A stretch of 64,000 nucleotides of DNA from Pseudomonadota bacterium (GTDB lineage: Bacteria > Myxococcota_A > Polyangia > Haliangiales > Haliangiaceae). Below, one piece after another: positions 1 through 11,344 of this stretch. The translations under genes and the position numbers were made by a program. The notes under the pieces are model-generated. The model made no database searches and was not told the DNA's origin. It saw only the letters and a program-made list of their open reading frames with translations. The stretch spans positions 19,753-83,752 of the forward strand of contig JAEYYV010000184.1 of assembly GCA_023428295.1 (NCBI GenBank), read 5' to 3'. The first letter of the stretch is position 1. Every line of letters starts with the position of its first letter.

Positions 1-626
1 TTGGCGGGAGCCAGCATCGCGCCCTTGGGATGGCCCGTGGTGCCCGACGTATAGACCACCATCGCGGGCGCCATGGGATCGAGCGCGCGCAACCGGTCCT
101 CGAACGTCGAGCCGGGCGCCGACTCGTTCTGTGCGAGGCCCTTGCCGCGCGCGAGGAAGTCCTGCCACGCGACGAGGCGCGAGTCGGCGAGGTCCGTGGT
201 GCCGCGCGGCTCGAACACGACGACGTGCTTCACCGACGGCGTCTCGGCGGCGATCGCCACGGCCTTGTCGACCTGCTCCTGATCCTCGCAGAACAGGACC
301 ACCGCGCCCGAGTCTTGGAGGATGTACGCCACGTCGGGCGCGGGGTTGGTCTGATAGATGCCGACGGAGCGCGCGCCGATCGCCTGCGCACCCAGATCCG
401 CGTAGAGCCACTCGGTGCGGTTGTCGCTGAGGATCGCGACGTGATCGCCGGACTTCACGCCGAGCTCGCGCAAGCGACACGCCACGGCGCGCACGTGCTC
501 GTAGTACTCGCGCCACGTGACCTCGCTCCACACGCCGAGTCGCTTCTCGCGCATCGCCACGCGCTCGCCGTGCAGCGCAGCATGCTGCGCGAGGAGACCG
601 GGCAACGTGCGGGCGTCGAGCGTCAC
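1..626 (-). CDS. AMP-dependent acyl-CoA synthetase (partial, N-terminal part)
   Basis: ANL-superfamily enzyme that would activate a carboxylic acid to acyl-AMP and then acyl-CoA. Only the first 208 codons lie in the window; the gene runs off the left edge. Reading down from a GTG at 626 gives an uninterrupted frame with an acyl-CoA synthetase N-domain and, near the window edge, the ATP/AMP-binding P-loop YTSGTTGHPKGAM. The GTG overlaps the TGA of livG (GTGA), so the two are translationally coupled. CoA ligases often sit inside Liv-type ABC operons of Deltaproteobacteria, which suggests the importer supplies a carboxylate that this enzyme activates; the substrate cannot be read from the sequence. 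Confidence 0.9.
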   Translation of the reverse strand, partial: MTLDARTLPGLLAQHAALHGERVAMREKRLGVWSEVTWREYYEHVRAVACRLRELGVKSGDHVAILSDNRTEWLYADLGAQAIGARSVGIYQTNPAPDVAYILQDSGAVVLFCEDQEQVDKAVAIAAETPSVKHVVVFEPRGTTDLADSRLVAWQDFLARGKGLAQNESAPGSTFEDRLRALDPMAPAMVVYTSGTTGHPKGAMLAPA

Positions 627-1405
627 GACGCCTGCTCCCCGCCGATGTACGCTTCGATCACGGCAGGATCGACGCGCACTTCTTCTGGCGTTCCTTCGGC
701 GATCTTCTTGCCGAAGTCGAGGACGGCGACGCGCTCCGCGAGATCGAACACGAACCGCAGCTCGTGCTCGATGAGGAGCTGCGTGACGCCGAGCTCGGAC
801 TTGATGTCGAGCAGGTAGCGCGCCATCTCCTCGGTCTCCTCTTGGTTGAGCCCGGCGGTCGGCTCGTCGAGGAGCAGCAGGCGCGGCTCCATGCACAAGG
901 CGCGGCCGAGCTCGACGCGCTTGCGCACGCCGTACGGCAGGACCTGCACGAACGTCTTGCGGTACTTCGCGAGATCGAGGAAGTCGATGATCTCCTCGGC
1001 GCGTTTGCGATGCGCGACCTCCGCCTTCCGCGTCGACGGCCACCACACGAGGTTGCTCCAGAACGTGGGCGTGTAGAGGTGATGCCGGCCGACGAGCAGG
1101 TTGTCGAGCACGGTCAGGTTCTCGAACAGCGCGGTGTTCTGGAACATGCGCGCCACGCCGAGCGCTGCGATCTCGTGCGGCCGCTTCTCGCCGAGGATCA
1201 CACCGTCGAGCGAGACGCTCCCTTGCTGCGGGCGATACACGCCGGAGATGCAGTTGAACAGCGACGTCTTGCCGGCGCCATTGGGACCGATGACAGCGAA
1301 CAGCGCGCCCTTCGCGACATCGAGCGACACGCCATCGAGTGCGCGTACGCCGGCGAAGCTCAGCGAGAGGTTCTCGACGCGCAGATAACGGTTCACGACA
1401 GCCAC
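623..1405 (-). CDS. livG: Branched-chain amino acid-type ABC transporter ATP-binding protein LivG
   Basis: Cytoplasmic ATPase of a Liv/HAAT-type importer, 260 aa, the usual LivG length. Walker A GPNGAGKT is at residues 40-47, the Q-loop near FQN (88-90), the LivG-style signature LPYGV at 156-160, and Walker B with LLLLDEPTAG at 177-185, followed by a switch His (IEHE). It starts 13 nt inside livF and its stop overlaps the CoA-ligase start, so it is the middle of a tightly packed operon. The two permease genes (livH, livM) are not in the window and are probably beyond the left edge. The substrate may be an amino acid or another carboxylate. Confidence 0.93.
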   Translation of the reverse strand: MAVVNRYLRVENLSLSFAGVRALDGVSLDVAKGALFAVIGPNGAGKTSLFNCISGVYRPQQGSVSLDGVILGEKRPHEIAALGVARMFQNTALFENLTVLDNLLVGRHHLYTPTFWSNLVWWPSTRKAEVAHRKRAEEIIDFLDLAKYRKTFVQVLPYGVRKRVELGRALCMEPRLLLLDEPTAGLNQEETEEMARYLLDIKSELGVTQLLIEHELRFVFDLAERVAVLDFGKKIAEGTPEEVRVDPAVIEAYIGGEQAS

Positions 1406-2175
1406 CGCTTTCGTCGGCGGTAGAGCTTCACCTGGCGATAGCTACGCGCTCCCTCGACGCCGAGCCCCAAGTAGAACTCGCGGATGTCCTTGTCCGACTT
1501 CAGCTCGGCGGCGCTTCCGTCGAGGACGACCTTGCCGTTCTCGAGGATATAGCCGTGCTGCGCGAGGTCGAGCGCCATCGCGGCGTTCTGCTCGACGAGC
1601 AGGATCGCGACGCCTTCCGCGTTGATCTCCGCGATCAACGACGCGACCTCTTGTTGCAGCTTCGGTGCGAGACCGAGTGACGGCTCGTCGAGGAGCAGCA
1701 GCTTCGGCTTCGAGATCAGCGCGCGAGAGATCGCGAGCATCTGCTGCTCGCCGCCGGACAAGTAGCCCGCTTGCTTGTGCCGGCGATCGCCGAGCACGGG
1801 AAAGCGCGTGTAGAACCGCTCGATCTCCGGCCGGATGTTGTCCTTGCGGCCATAGGCGCCTGCGCGGAGGTTCTCCTCGACGGTGAGGTCCGCGAGGATG
1901 CGCCGGCCTTCCATCACCTGCGCGATGCCACCGCGCACGATCGCATCGGCTCGCTTGCCGAGCAGATCGCTGCCACCGAACGCGACACGGCCCTTGGTCA
2001 CCTTCCCGTGGTGAACGTCGAGGAGGCCAGTGATCGCACGCAGCGTGGTTGTCTTCCCTGCGCCATTGGGTCCGAGGAGCGCGACGATCCCACGCTCCGG
2101 TACGCGCAGGCTCACGCCCTTCAGGACGAGGACGACGGAGTGATAGACAACTTCGAGGTTCGCGACGTCGAGCAA
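1393..2175 (-). CDS. livF: Branched-chain amino acid-type ABC transporter ATP-binding protein LivF
   Basis: Second ATPase of the Liv-type importer, 260 aa. Walker A GPNGAGKT is at residues 35-42, the ABC signature LSGGEQQ at 139-145 and Walker B with LLLLDEPSLGLAP at 160-171. The LSGGEQQ signature, against LPYGV in the neighbour, separates LivF from LivG. The C-terminus has an extra basic tail (RSYRQVKLYRRRKRW) of about 20 residues; because livG starts inside this tail, it may be an overlap artefact fixed by coupling rather than a functional domain. The gene begins 3 nt after the binding-protein stop codon. Confidence 0.93.
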   Translation of the reverse strand: MLDVANLEVVYHSVVLVLKGVSLRVPERGIVALLGPNGAGKTTTLRAITGLLDVHHGKVTKGRVAFGGSDLLGKRADAIVRGGIAQVMEGRRILADLTVEENLRAGAYGRKDNIRPEIERFYTRFPVLGDRRHKQAGYLSGGEQQMLAISRALISKPKLLLLDEPSLGLAPKLQQEVASLIAEINAEGVAILLVEQNAAMALDLAQHGYILENGKVVLDGSAAELKSDKDIREFYLGLGVEGARSYRQVKLYRRRKRWLS

Positions 2176-2178
2176 CGG

Positions 2179-3441
2179 TTACTTCGCCGCGGGCTCGGCG
2201 TAGTCGGCGACCTTCTCCCAGCTCTTCTCGGCGAGCTTCGGCTTCAGGATGCGCGTACGCGTGCTGGTCACGTACGGCGTCGCGGTGAGATCGACGGGCT
2301 GGATGATGCCGCCGCCGTTCCATCCCTTGATCGCTCGGAGCGCCTTCTTGTAGCCGGCGCGCGTGATGTCCTTGGCCTCGATGGCACCCTTCAGCGCCTC
2401 GAGCTGGATGAGTCCCTGGACGTACGACGCGAGGATGTAGAAGTCCGGCGTGCCGAGCTCCTTGCCGTGCTTGTCCCAGACGGCGAGGAAGTCCTTCATG
2501 CCGTCGACCTCTTCGTTCCAATACGTGAGCCCCGTGACCCACACGAAGTTCGCGACGAGCGGCGCGGGGAGCTTCTCGAAGAACACGTCGACCCACGCGG
2601 GCGTGTTGCCGATCCACTGCGGCGAGAACTGCATCTTCGCGGCGGTGCCGAGGATGCCGGGCGTCGCGCTCGGCAGCGTGGTGAGCAAGACGTGCGTCGC
2701 GCCCGCATCTTTGAGCGCCTTCACGACGGCGGTGAAGTCCTGATCCGTCGGCTTGATGGTCTGCTCGCTGACGATCGTCACCTTGTGGTGCTCGGCGGCC
2801 TTCTTCCAGCCCGCGAGTCCGTCCTCGCCGTAGTCATCGCGCTGGTACACGATCGCGGCCTTCACCTTGTCCGCACCGCCCGCCGACTCGACGGCGTAGT
2901 CCATCGCGCGCTGCGCCTCGACGACGTAGCTGGGTCCGAGCGGCGGCGTGTGCTCGTTCGCGGCCATCGCCGATGAGAGCGACGCTGGGAACGCGATCAT
3001 GTCGTCACGCTTCAGATCCTCGAGGAGCGGGAGCGTCGGTGGCGTGCCGAAGCTCGTCGCGATCCACAACACGTTGTCCTTGATGTCCTTGTAGAGCTGG
3101 ACCGACTGCTGCGGGTTGTAGCCGTGATCCTTCTCGACGAGCTCGATCTTCCAGCCGTCAGGCAACGTCACGTCACCGCCAGCGACCGCCTTCGCGAGCA
3201 GTCGCTTGCCCGCCGCGATCTTCACGCCGATCGTCTTTGCGGGACCACTCTCGTCGTTCAGTGTTCCGATGCGCACGACCTTCGCGCTCGCATCCACACC
3301 CGGCGCAGACGCAGCGGGGGCCGGAGCAGAGCCCGTCGACGCAGAGCCCGTCGACGGCTCCTGCTTCTTGTCTTCGACCTTCTTTCCACACGCCGCGGCA
3401 GCCAAGAGCGCCACGACAATCCCCAGGCGACTGTTCCTCAT
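2179..3441 (-). CDS. ABC transporter substrate-binding lipoprotein (Liv/HAAT family)
   Basis: Periplasmic binding protein of the Liv-type importer, first gene of the operon. The start at 3441 gives a lipoprotein signal (MRNSRLGIVVALLAAAACGK) with a lipobox ending AAAC; an in-frame ATG at 3462 would add seven residues before it. A Ser/Pro/Ala-rich tether of about 30 residues follows the Cys, then a type I periplasmic-binding fold (VVRIGTLNDESGP at the start, two-lobe length about 380 aa). Lipid anchoring is common for binding proteins in this phylum. The family binds branched-chain amino acids, amides or aromatic acids; the ligand is not predictable here, though the linked CoA ligase hints at a carboxylate. 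Confidence 0.88.
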   Translation of the reverse strand: MRNSRLGIVVALLAAAACGKKVEDKKQEPSTGSASTGSAPAPAASAPGVDASAKVVRIGTLNDESGPAKTIGVKIAAGKRLLAKAVAGGDVTLPDGWKIELVEKDHGYNPQQSVQLYKDIKDNVLWIATSFGTPPTLPLLEDLKRDDMIAFPASLSSAMAANEHTPPLGPSYVVEAQRAMDYAVESAGGADKVKAAIVYQRDDYGEDGLAGWKKAAEHHKVTIVSEQTIKPTDQDFTAVVKALKDAGATHVLLTTLPSATPGILGTAAKMQFSPQWIGNTPAWVDVFFEKLPAPLVANFVWVTGLTYWNEEVDGMKDFLAVWDKHGKELGTPDFYILASYVQGLIQLEALKGAIEAKDITRAGYKKALRAIKGWNGGGIIQPVDLTATPYVTSTRTRILKPKLAEKSWEKVADYAEPAAK

Positions 3442-3483
3442 GCGCGGGATGGTACACGCCATCCACCGCGCGATCGCGACGCC

Positions 3484-5022
<1,539 letters not shown>

Positions 5023-5102
5023 AAATCACCGTAACTCCAAAGAAAGTACGGGCGCGTTTATACGCGGCGTACTACTCGAAGTAAAGGAATCGATTGCCTA
5101 CA

Positions 5103-5132
5103 TTGACAGTCGAAAGCACGGATCCGTAGAGT
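5103..5132 (+). promoter_or_regulatory. Probable sigma-70-type promoter for the small gene at 5163
   Basis: A perfect -35 hexamer TTGACA lies at 5103-5108. TAGAGT at 5127-5132, a 4/6 match to TATAAT, follows after an 18-bp spacer. The predicted start would be about 25 bp upstream of the ribosome binding site of the 65-codon gene. This is an inference from consensus matching only. Confidence 0.45.
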
Positions 5133-5162
5133 CTTCACACAATCAACTCCGGGGGAGTTTGA

Positions 5163-5360
5163 ATGCGATCCAAGGTGATGACGGCGCGTCCTGCGGCGCG
5201 CAAAGGCAGTGGGTCTAGCGTGAAAAAGACGGTGGCGGTGGCGTCGCGGAAGTCCGAGCCGATCATCCAGATGGTCGAGCGGCGGTCGTCGCGAAACATC
5301 ATCGAAGTACCGAAGAAGGCAGGCGAGCTGCCAATTCCGGTCGCTACGTTCGTCTTTTGA
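5163..5360 (+). CDS. Small basic hypothetical protein (65 aa)
   Basis: I do not recognise this protein. It has a strong ribosome binding site (GGGGGAG, seven bases before the ATG) and a consensus-like promoter upstream, which is why I think it is real. The first 30 residues are Ala/Lys/Arg/Ser-rich and probably disordered. The second half (SRNIIEVPKKAGELPIPVATF) looks more conserved and ends in hydrophobic VATFVF. There is no signal peptide, Cys pair or obvious fold. It lies between pepA (divergent) and a DUF72 gene (convergent, 16 bp away). A nucleic-acid-associated or regulatory role is possible but unsupported. Confidence 0.6.
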   Translation: MRSKVMTARPAARKGSGSSVKKTVAVASRKSEPIIQMVERRSSRNIIEVPKKAGELPIPVATFVF

Positions 5361-5376
5361 CGACGCCGCGTCGACG

Positions 5377-6162
5377 CTAGTCGACACCCGCTAGGGTTTT
5401 TCGCAGGTTGCGCGCATCCTGCCATCGTGACGGTGATTCGAACACGATGGTGGCAGGGACGCCTTCGTAGTGCTCCAGCAGCATGACGAGGTCATCCATG
5501 CGTTCGCTGCGAATTGGACCTGTACGTCCAAGTCCGGTCACGCGCAGATACAGCGCGGGAACGCCGAGGTCGTAGTGCACCTCGGGCGGCTGTCCGGGAT
5601 CGCGGACGAGCGGATCGAACGCGCACAGCACACCGAGCTCGTTCGCGAGCTTCACGGCCGTTCGTAGATCCCACAGTCCGTCGGGGATCCACACCCGTGG
5701 TGCGCCCAGCACTTCCTCCGTCGCGATCTCGCCGAAGAACTTCTTCAGCGCATCGCGGTTTGCTTGCGATGCGGCGAAGAGCGGCGGCGATCGGAAGATC
5801 ACGTGCGCGGCGCCGAGCTGGGTGACTGCCTTTGCGAGCTCGACGAGCGCGACCCGTCCGGAACCGCTGTCGCGGAAATCTCCGACGGTGTCGTCGTGTT
5901 GCCAGAGCTTCTCGCCCTTGGGCGGCTTGCGATGCGTGAGCACCCACGGCGCGACCAGGCCGATCGATCCTTTCGGTGCGATCTCGGCCCACTTCGCGAG
6001 CGAGCTCGGCTTGAGCGGACCCGCGAACAACACGGAGAGCTCGAGGTACGTCAGCTCGCGAAAGTACTTCTCGCGATCCGTGCGCTCCGGAATGTCCGCA
6101 GTGCCGATGCGGGTGTCGATGTCTCCATCGGATTGCAGGTCGTTGTCGTCGTCGTCGGACAT
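5377..6162 (-). CDS. DUF72 family protein
   Basis: TIM-barrel protein of the DUF72 (YecE-like) family, function unknown; 261 aa from the ATG at 6162. The longer frame upstream of that ATG overlaps the divergent transaldolase gene antisense and is not protein-like, so I rejected it. Family-like features are the FRELTYLELSVLFAGPLKPSS start, KGSIGLVAPWVLTH in place of the usual 'F.vKa...iTH' strand, and LYLRVTGLG with a downstream arginine region near the end. The N-terminus is acidic (MSDDDDNDLQSDGDID). It is divergent from the transaldolase gene, with 58 bp between the starts. Confidence 0.8.
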   Translation of the reverse strand: MSDDDDNDLQSDGDIDTRIGTADIPERTDREKYFRELTYLELSVLFAGPLKPSSLAKWAEIAPKGSIGLVAPWVLTHRKPPKGEKLWQHDDTVGDFRDSGSGRVALVELAKAVTQLGAAHVIFRSPPLFAASQANRDALKKFFGEIATEEVLGAPRVWIPDGLWDLRTAVKLANELGVLCAFDPLVRDPGQPPEVHYDLGVPALYLRVTGLGRTGPIRSERMDDLVMLLEHYEGVPATIVFESPSRWQDARNLRKTLAGVD

Positions 6163-6220
6163 TGCTTCGGTCAGGGTGGCTGCGTATCGTGCCCGCGCCA
6201 CGGGTGCAACGGAGGGCAGC

Positions 6221-6865
6221 ATGAAGTTCTTCATCGACACGGCCGACATCAAAGAGATCAAAGAGGCGAGCGCCATGGGCCTCGTCGACGGCGTCACCAC
6301 CAACCCCTCGCTGGTTGCCAGGACCGGCAAGAAGTTTCGCGACGTTCTCCTCGAGATCTGCGACATCGTGAAGGGCCCGGTCTCCGCCGAGGTCGTCTCC
6401 ACGAACTACGACGGCATGATGAAGGAAGCGCGCGAGTATGCGGCGCTGCGTCCCAACATCGTCGTGAAGATCCCGCTGATCGCCGAAGGGCTCAAAGCGG
6501 TTCGCACGTGCGCTGACGAGGGCATCAAGACCAACGTCACGCTCTGCTTCTCCGCCACGCAAGCGCTGCTCGCGGCCAAGGCAGGCGCCACGTACATCTC
6601 GCCGTTCGTGGGTCGCCTCGACGACGTCTCCACCAACGGCATGCAGCTCATCGGCGAGATCGTGCAGATCTACGACAACTACGCCTTCGAGACAGAGGTC
6701 CTCGTCGCGAGCGTTCGCCATCCGATGCACGTGCAGGAAGCCGCGCTGATGGGCGCGCACGTCGCGACGTGTCCGCTCTCGGTGCTGCTCCAGCTGTGCA
6801 AGCACCCGCTGACGGATCTCGGCCTCGCGAAGTTCCTCGCGGACTGGGAGAAAGTTCCGAAGTGA
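6221..6865 (+). CDS. fsa: Short (TalC/MipB-type) transaldolase or fructose-6-phosphate aldolase
   Basis: Class I aldolase of the small transaldolase subfamily, 214 aa, acting in the non-oxidative pentose phosphate pathway or on fructose 6-phosphate. It opens with MKFFIDTADI and DGVTTNPSLV, both signatures of the subfamily; the Schiff-base lysine is in NIVVKIPL, and TLCFSATQALLAAKAGA and SPFVGRLDD are also characteristic. The ribosome binding site is GGAGGG just upstream of the ATG. The TGA overlaps the GTG of the downstream Nudix gene, so the two are coupled. Sequence alone does not separate transaldolase from Fru6P aldolase activity. Confidence 0.93.
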   Translation: MKFFIDTADIKEIKEASAMGLVDGVTTNPSLVARTGKKFRDVLLEICDIVKGPVSAEVVSTNYDGMMKEAREYAALRPNIVVKIPLIAEGLKAVRTCADEGIKTNVTLCFSATQALLAAKAGATYISPFVGRLDDVSTNGMQLIGEIVQIYDNYAFETEVLVASVRHPMHVQEAALMGAHVATCPLSVLLQLCKHPLTDLGLAKFLADWEKVPK

Positions 6866-7305
6866 GCACCGATCGGCGCGCGTTCTCCGTCGCGGTCTAC
6901 GCGCGGCGTGATGACCGCGTGCTCGTCATCGAGCATCGCCGCTTGCAGACCTGGCTGCCGATCGGCGGCGAGCTCGAGGCGGGGGAGACTCCGCTCGAGG
7001 CTGCGATCCGCGAGCTTCGCGAGGAGACGGGCATCGCCGGCGTGTTCCTGCCGCTCGACGGCGCGCTCGACGGCGTGCCGCCCGGACTCATCGGCTACGA
7101 GGAGCACCAGGCGGGCTCGAAGGGGCTGCACATGAACTTCGTGTTCGTCGCGCGCGTGCCAGCAGGCTCCGACGTCGTCCCCAACGACGAGTTCGGCGCG
7201 TGGCGCTGGGTCGATCGCGCCGAGCTGGAGCTCCTCGAATCGCCGCTCAACGTGCGGCAGTTCGGATACCTCGCCCTCGCCGCCGCGTTCGTGTCGCCGG
7301 GCTGA
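6862..7305 (+). CDS. Nudix hydrolase
   Basis: Hydrolase of a nucleoside diphosphate linked to another moiety; 147 aa from the GTG at 6862, which overlaps the transaldolase stop (GTGA). The Nudix box begins at GGELEAGET and ends REETGI, with all catalytic Glu residues present. It starts with a typical FSVAVYARRDDRVLVIEHRR strand. The LHMNFVFVARV strand and NDEFGAWRWV are typical of sanitising or regulatory Nudix proteins. A longer ATG-started frame from 6769 exists, but it runs inside the transaldolase gene. The substrate is unknown. Confidence 0.9.
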   Translation: MSTDRRAFSVAVYARRDDRVLVIEHRRLQTWLPIGGELEAGETPLEAAIRELREETGIAGVFLPLDGALDGVPPGLIGYEEHQAGSKGLHMNFVFVARVPAGSDVVPNDEFGAWRWVDRAELELLESPLNVRQFGYLALAAAFVSPG

Positions 7306-7336
7306 TCGCCACCGTGCTATGGGATGCCGGCCCGCC

Positions 7337-7945
7337 ATGCGGATCCGGCAGCACGTCAACCCGAACCAACTGCACTTCACGCGGTTTCGCGGGGAGCGTC
7401 CGCCGCTCGACGAGCGCCTCGTCGAGCTAGAGATCGGCTGCGCCGACGCGCAGTTCTTGTTCGAGCGCGCCGCGGCCGATCCATCGCGCCTCTACGTGGG
7501 CCTCGAGATCCGCGAGGATCTCGCGACGCTGGTGAACAAGAAAGCGCGGTCGCTGGGTACGCCCGTACACGCGGTGTTCTGCCAAGCGCAGCTCCACACC
7601 AAAGAGCTGTTCGGTGCCGGCAGCGTGGAGCGCGTGTACGTGAACTTCCCCGACCCGTGGTTCAAGCGCGCGCATCGCGATCGCCGCATGGTGGATCCCG
7701 TGCTCGCGGATCAGATCGCGCACGTGCTGCGCGCCGGCGGCGAGCTGTTCGTGCAGACCGACGTCTGGGACATCGCGATCGATGCGATGAGCGCGTTCGA
7801 TCCCGACGAGCGATTCACCAACGCCGCCGGCGAGTGGTCGTTCTGGAAGCAAGGCAATCCGTACGGCGTGCGCTCGTGGCGCGAGCAGAACGCCGAGGAG
7901 ACGGGCCTGCCGATCTGGCGGATCCTCTACACGCGCACGGCGTGA
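7337..7945 (+). CDS. trmB: tRNA (guanine-N7-)-methyltransferase
   Basis: SAM-dependent enzyme that methylates G46 of tRNA. It is about 202 aa, with MRIRQHVNPNQLHF at the start; an ATG 18 nt upstream (7319) is an alternative. The SAM-binding motif is LEIGCADAQFLFE, followed by GLEIRED. The TrmB signature region is YVNFPDPWFKRAHRDRRMVD and the C-terminal substrate loop is ETGLPIWRILY. It lies 13-31 bp after the Nudix gene, so is likely co-transcribed. Its stop codon abuts the stop codon of the convergent WYL regulator with no gap. Confidence 0.93.
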   Translation: MRIRQHVNPNQLHFTRFRGERPPLDERLVELEIGCADAQFLFERAAADPSRLYVGLEIREDLATLVNKKARSLGTPVHAVFCQAQLHTKELFGAGSVERVYVNFPDPWFKRAHRDRRMVDPVLADQIAHVLRAGGELFVQTDVWDIAIDAMSAFDPDERFTNAAGEWSFWKQGNPYGVRSWREQNAEETGLPIWRILYTRTA

Positions 7946-8590
7946 TCAGCTCGGGTTGGGATCGAGCACCGTGGCTTGCTTGATCTTGTCGAGGCGGAAC
8001 TGGCGATCGTTGCCGGTCTCGAGGTCGGTGCAGTTGAGCAGCGTGATCTGACGATCGAAGACGAGGCTGCGTATGCGCACGAGACGCGGCGTGAGCTCCC
8101 ACGCCTTCTTCTCGTACACGATGCGCAGCGCGCGCGACTCGAACCACGCGGTCTCGATGGCGTCGCGCACCGTGTTGGGAATGGGCAGCGCGGGGACGCC
8201 GACCATCTGCAGCTCGCCGATCAGCGTGAGCAGCTCGCGTTGCGCGGACGTGCCGAGAGCCGCGCGCACTTTGTCCGTGGCCTTCTCGATGGCGTTCGGA
8301 AACGGGATCAGGCGCTGCTCGATCGCCAGGCGAGCGAGCGCGAGAAGGAGCGCCGCTTCGCGCGCCGTGAAGTTCACGGGCGGGAGCTGGTAGCTCTTGT
8401 CGAGGGCGTAGCCGCCGCCGCGTCCGCGATCCGCTTTGATCGGCATGCCCGCGTCTTGGAGCGCATCGAGATCGCGATAGATGGTGCGCAGCGTGACGCC
8501 GAAGCGATCCGCGAGCTGTTGAGCGGTCACCCCCGTGCGGCGCGCGCGGAGCGCCTCGGCGAGAGCGAAGAGTCGGGTCTTTCTGCGCAT
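7946..8590 (-). CDS. HTH/WYL-domain transcriptional regulator (YafY type)
   Basis: DNA-binding regulator of 214 aa. An N-terminal DeoR-like winged helix (RLFALAEALRARRTGVT, then LADRFGVTLRTIYRDLDAL) is followed by a linker (RGRGGGYAL) and a ligand-sensing WYL-type region; the conserved core is altered but recognisable (ALRIVYEKK and later TDLETGNDRQFRLDKI). It is divergent from the VOC protein gene, with 81 bp between starts. YafY/WYL regulators often sit beside, and control, a VOC-family gene, so I infer that it represses or activates its neighbour. The divergent gap should hold its operator, but no clear palindrome was seen. Confidence 0.88.
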   Translation of the reverse strand: MRRKTRLFALAEALRARRTGVTAQQLADRFGVTLRTIYRDLDALQDAGMPIKADRGRGGGYALDKSYQLPPVNFTAREAALLLALARLAIEQRLIPFPNAIEKATDKVRAALGTSAQRELLTLIGELQMVGVPALPIPNTVRDAIETAWFESRALRIVYEKKAWELTPRLVRIRSLVFDRQITLLNCTDLETGNDRQFRLDKIKQATVLDPNPS

Positions 8591-8671
8591 GGGATCAGCG
8601 TACGGAGGAAAGCTGACAGAAGGCTGTCACGATGGGGAGCCAAGGTCGAGCACGAAAGGACGAATGACCCC

Positions 8672-9073
8672 ATGGCAACGACCACCAAAGAGACCACTTC
8701 TAGCCCGACAATCAATAACGTCAACTGGTTCGAGATCGCGGTGAGCGACCTCGAGCGCGCCGCGACCCTGTACGAGGCCACGCTCGACACCAAGCTCCAG
8801 CGCCGGGACTTCATGGGCTCGCCGCAGGCGTACTTCCCGCGCGGGGATGGCGCGATCGGTGCGCTCATCGTGGATCCCGCGCGCCCCGTTCGGGCAGGGC
8901 ACAGCACGGTCATCTATTTGCGGACCGCCGACATCGCGGCCGCGGTGAATCGCGGGCGTGAAGCGGGCGCGGCGATCGTGCAGCCGGTGACGTCGATCGG
9001 ACCGCTCGGATCGGTGGCGTTGCTCTCGGATCACGACGGCAACGTGTTCGGTCTGCACCAGGAAGCGGAGTGA
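8672..9073 (+). CDS. VOC (glyoxalase/bleomycin resistance) family protein
   Basis: 133-aa protein with the paired beta-alpha-beta-beta-beta VOC fold: VNWFEIAVSDLERAATLYE at the start and GSVALLSDHDGNVFGLHQE at the end. The metal/ligand-binding Glu and His of typical VOC enzymes are partly present (FEIAV, VFGLHQE). Family members include lyases, dioxygenases and resistance binders; the substrate is unknown. GAAAGGA lies 12 nt before the ATG. An overlapping out-of-frame ATG at 8663 is not followed by a meaningful frame. The divergent WYL regulator is its likely controller. Confidence 0.87.
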   Translation: MATTTKETTSSPTINNVNWFEIAVSDLERAATLYEATLDTKLQRRDFMGSPQAYFPRGDGAIGALIVDPARPVRAGHSTVIYLRTADIAAAVNRGREAGAAIVQPVTSIGPLGSVALLSDHDGNVFGLHQEAE

Positions 9074-9074
9074 C

Positions 9075-9280
9075 ATGAGCTCCTCACGTCCATGGGTACG
9101 CGCGATGCGCCAAGCATTCGGTATCGATCCGTTCGAGCCCGCCGACGCAGACGCGCGTGCTCATCGGGCGTGGTGGGGATATCTCGCTGGACTCTCGCCG
9201 TGCGAGGCCGCAACTGACGGGCTAGAGTCCGCGCGGTGGCGAGCTATCGCAAGAAAGCAAAGCGCGACGGAGATGGCCCG

Positions 9281-9284
<4 letters not shown>
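9075..9284 (+). CDS. Possible small protein upstream of uvrB (69 aa)
   Basis: Unrecognised frame starting one base after the VOC stop and ending in an ATGA overlap with the preferred uvrB start. It has a GGAG four bases before its ATG and a plausible composition (WVRAMRQAFGIDPFEPADAD, two Trp in RAWWGYLAGL). The overlaps on both sides argue for translational coupling, but third-position GC is lower than in neighbours and the last 16 codons overlap an alternative GTG start of uvrB. It may be real or just a bridging frame. Confidence 0.35.
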
Positions 9285-11323
<2,039 letters not shown>

Positions 11324-11344
11324 ACGCGATATGATGCGCGTCGC

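Noticed and set aside
5377..6402. A longer N-terminus for the DUF72 protein
   Set aside because: The extra 80 residues are antisense to the start of the transaldolase gene, and the family begins near the internal ATG at 6162.
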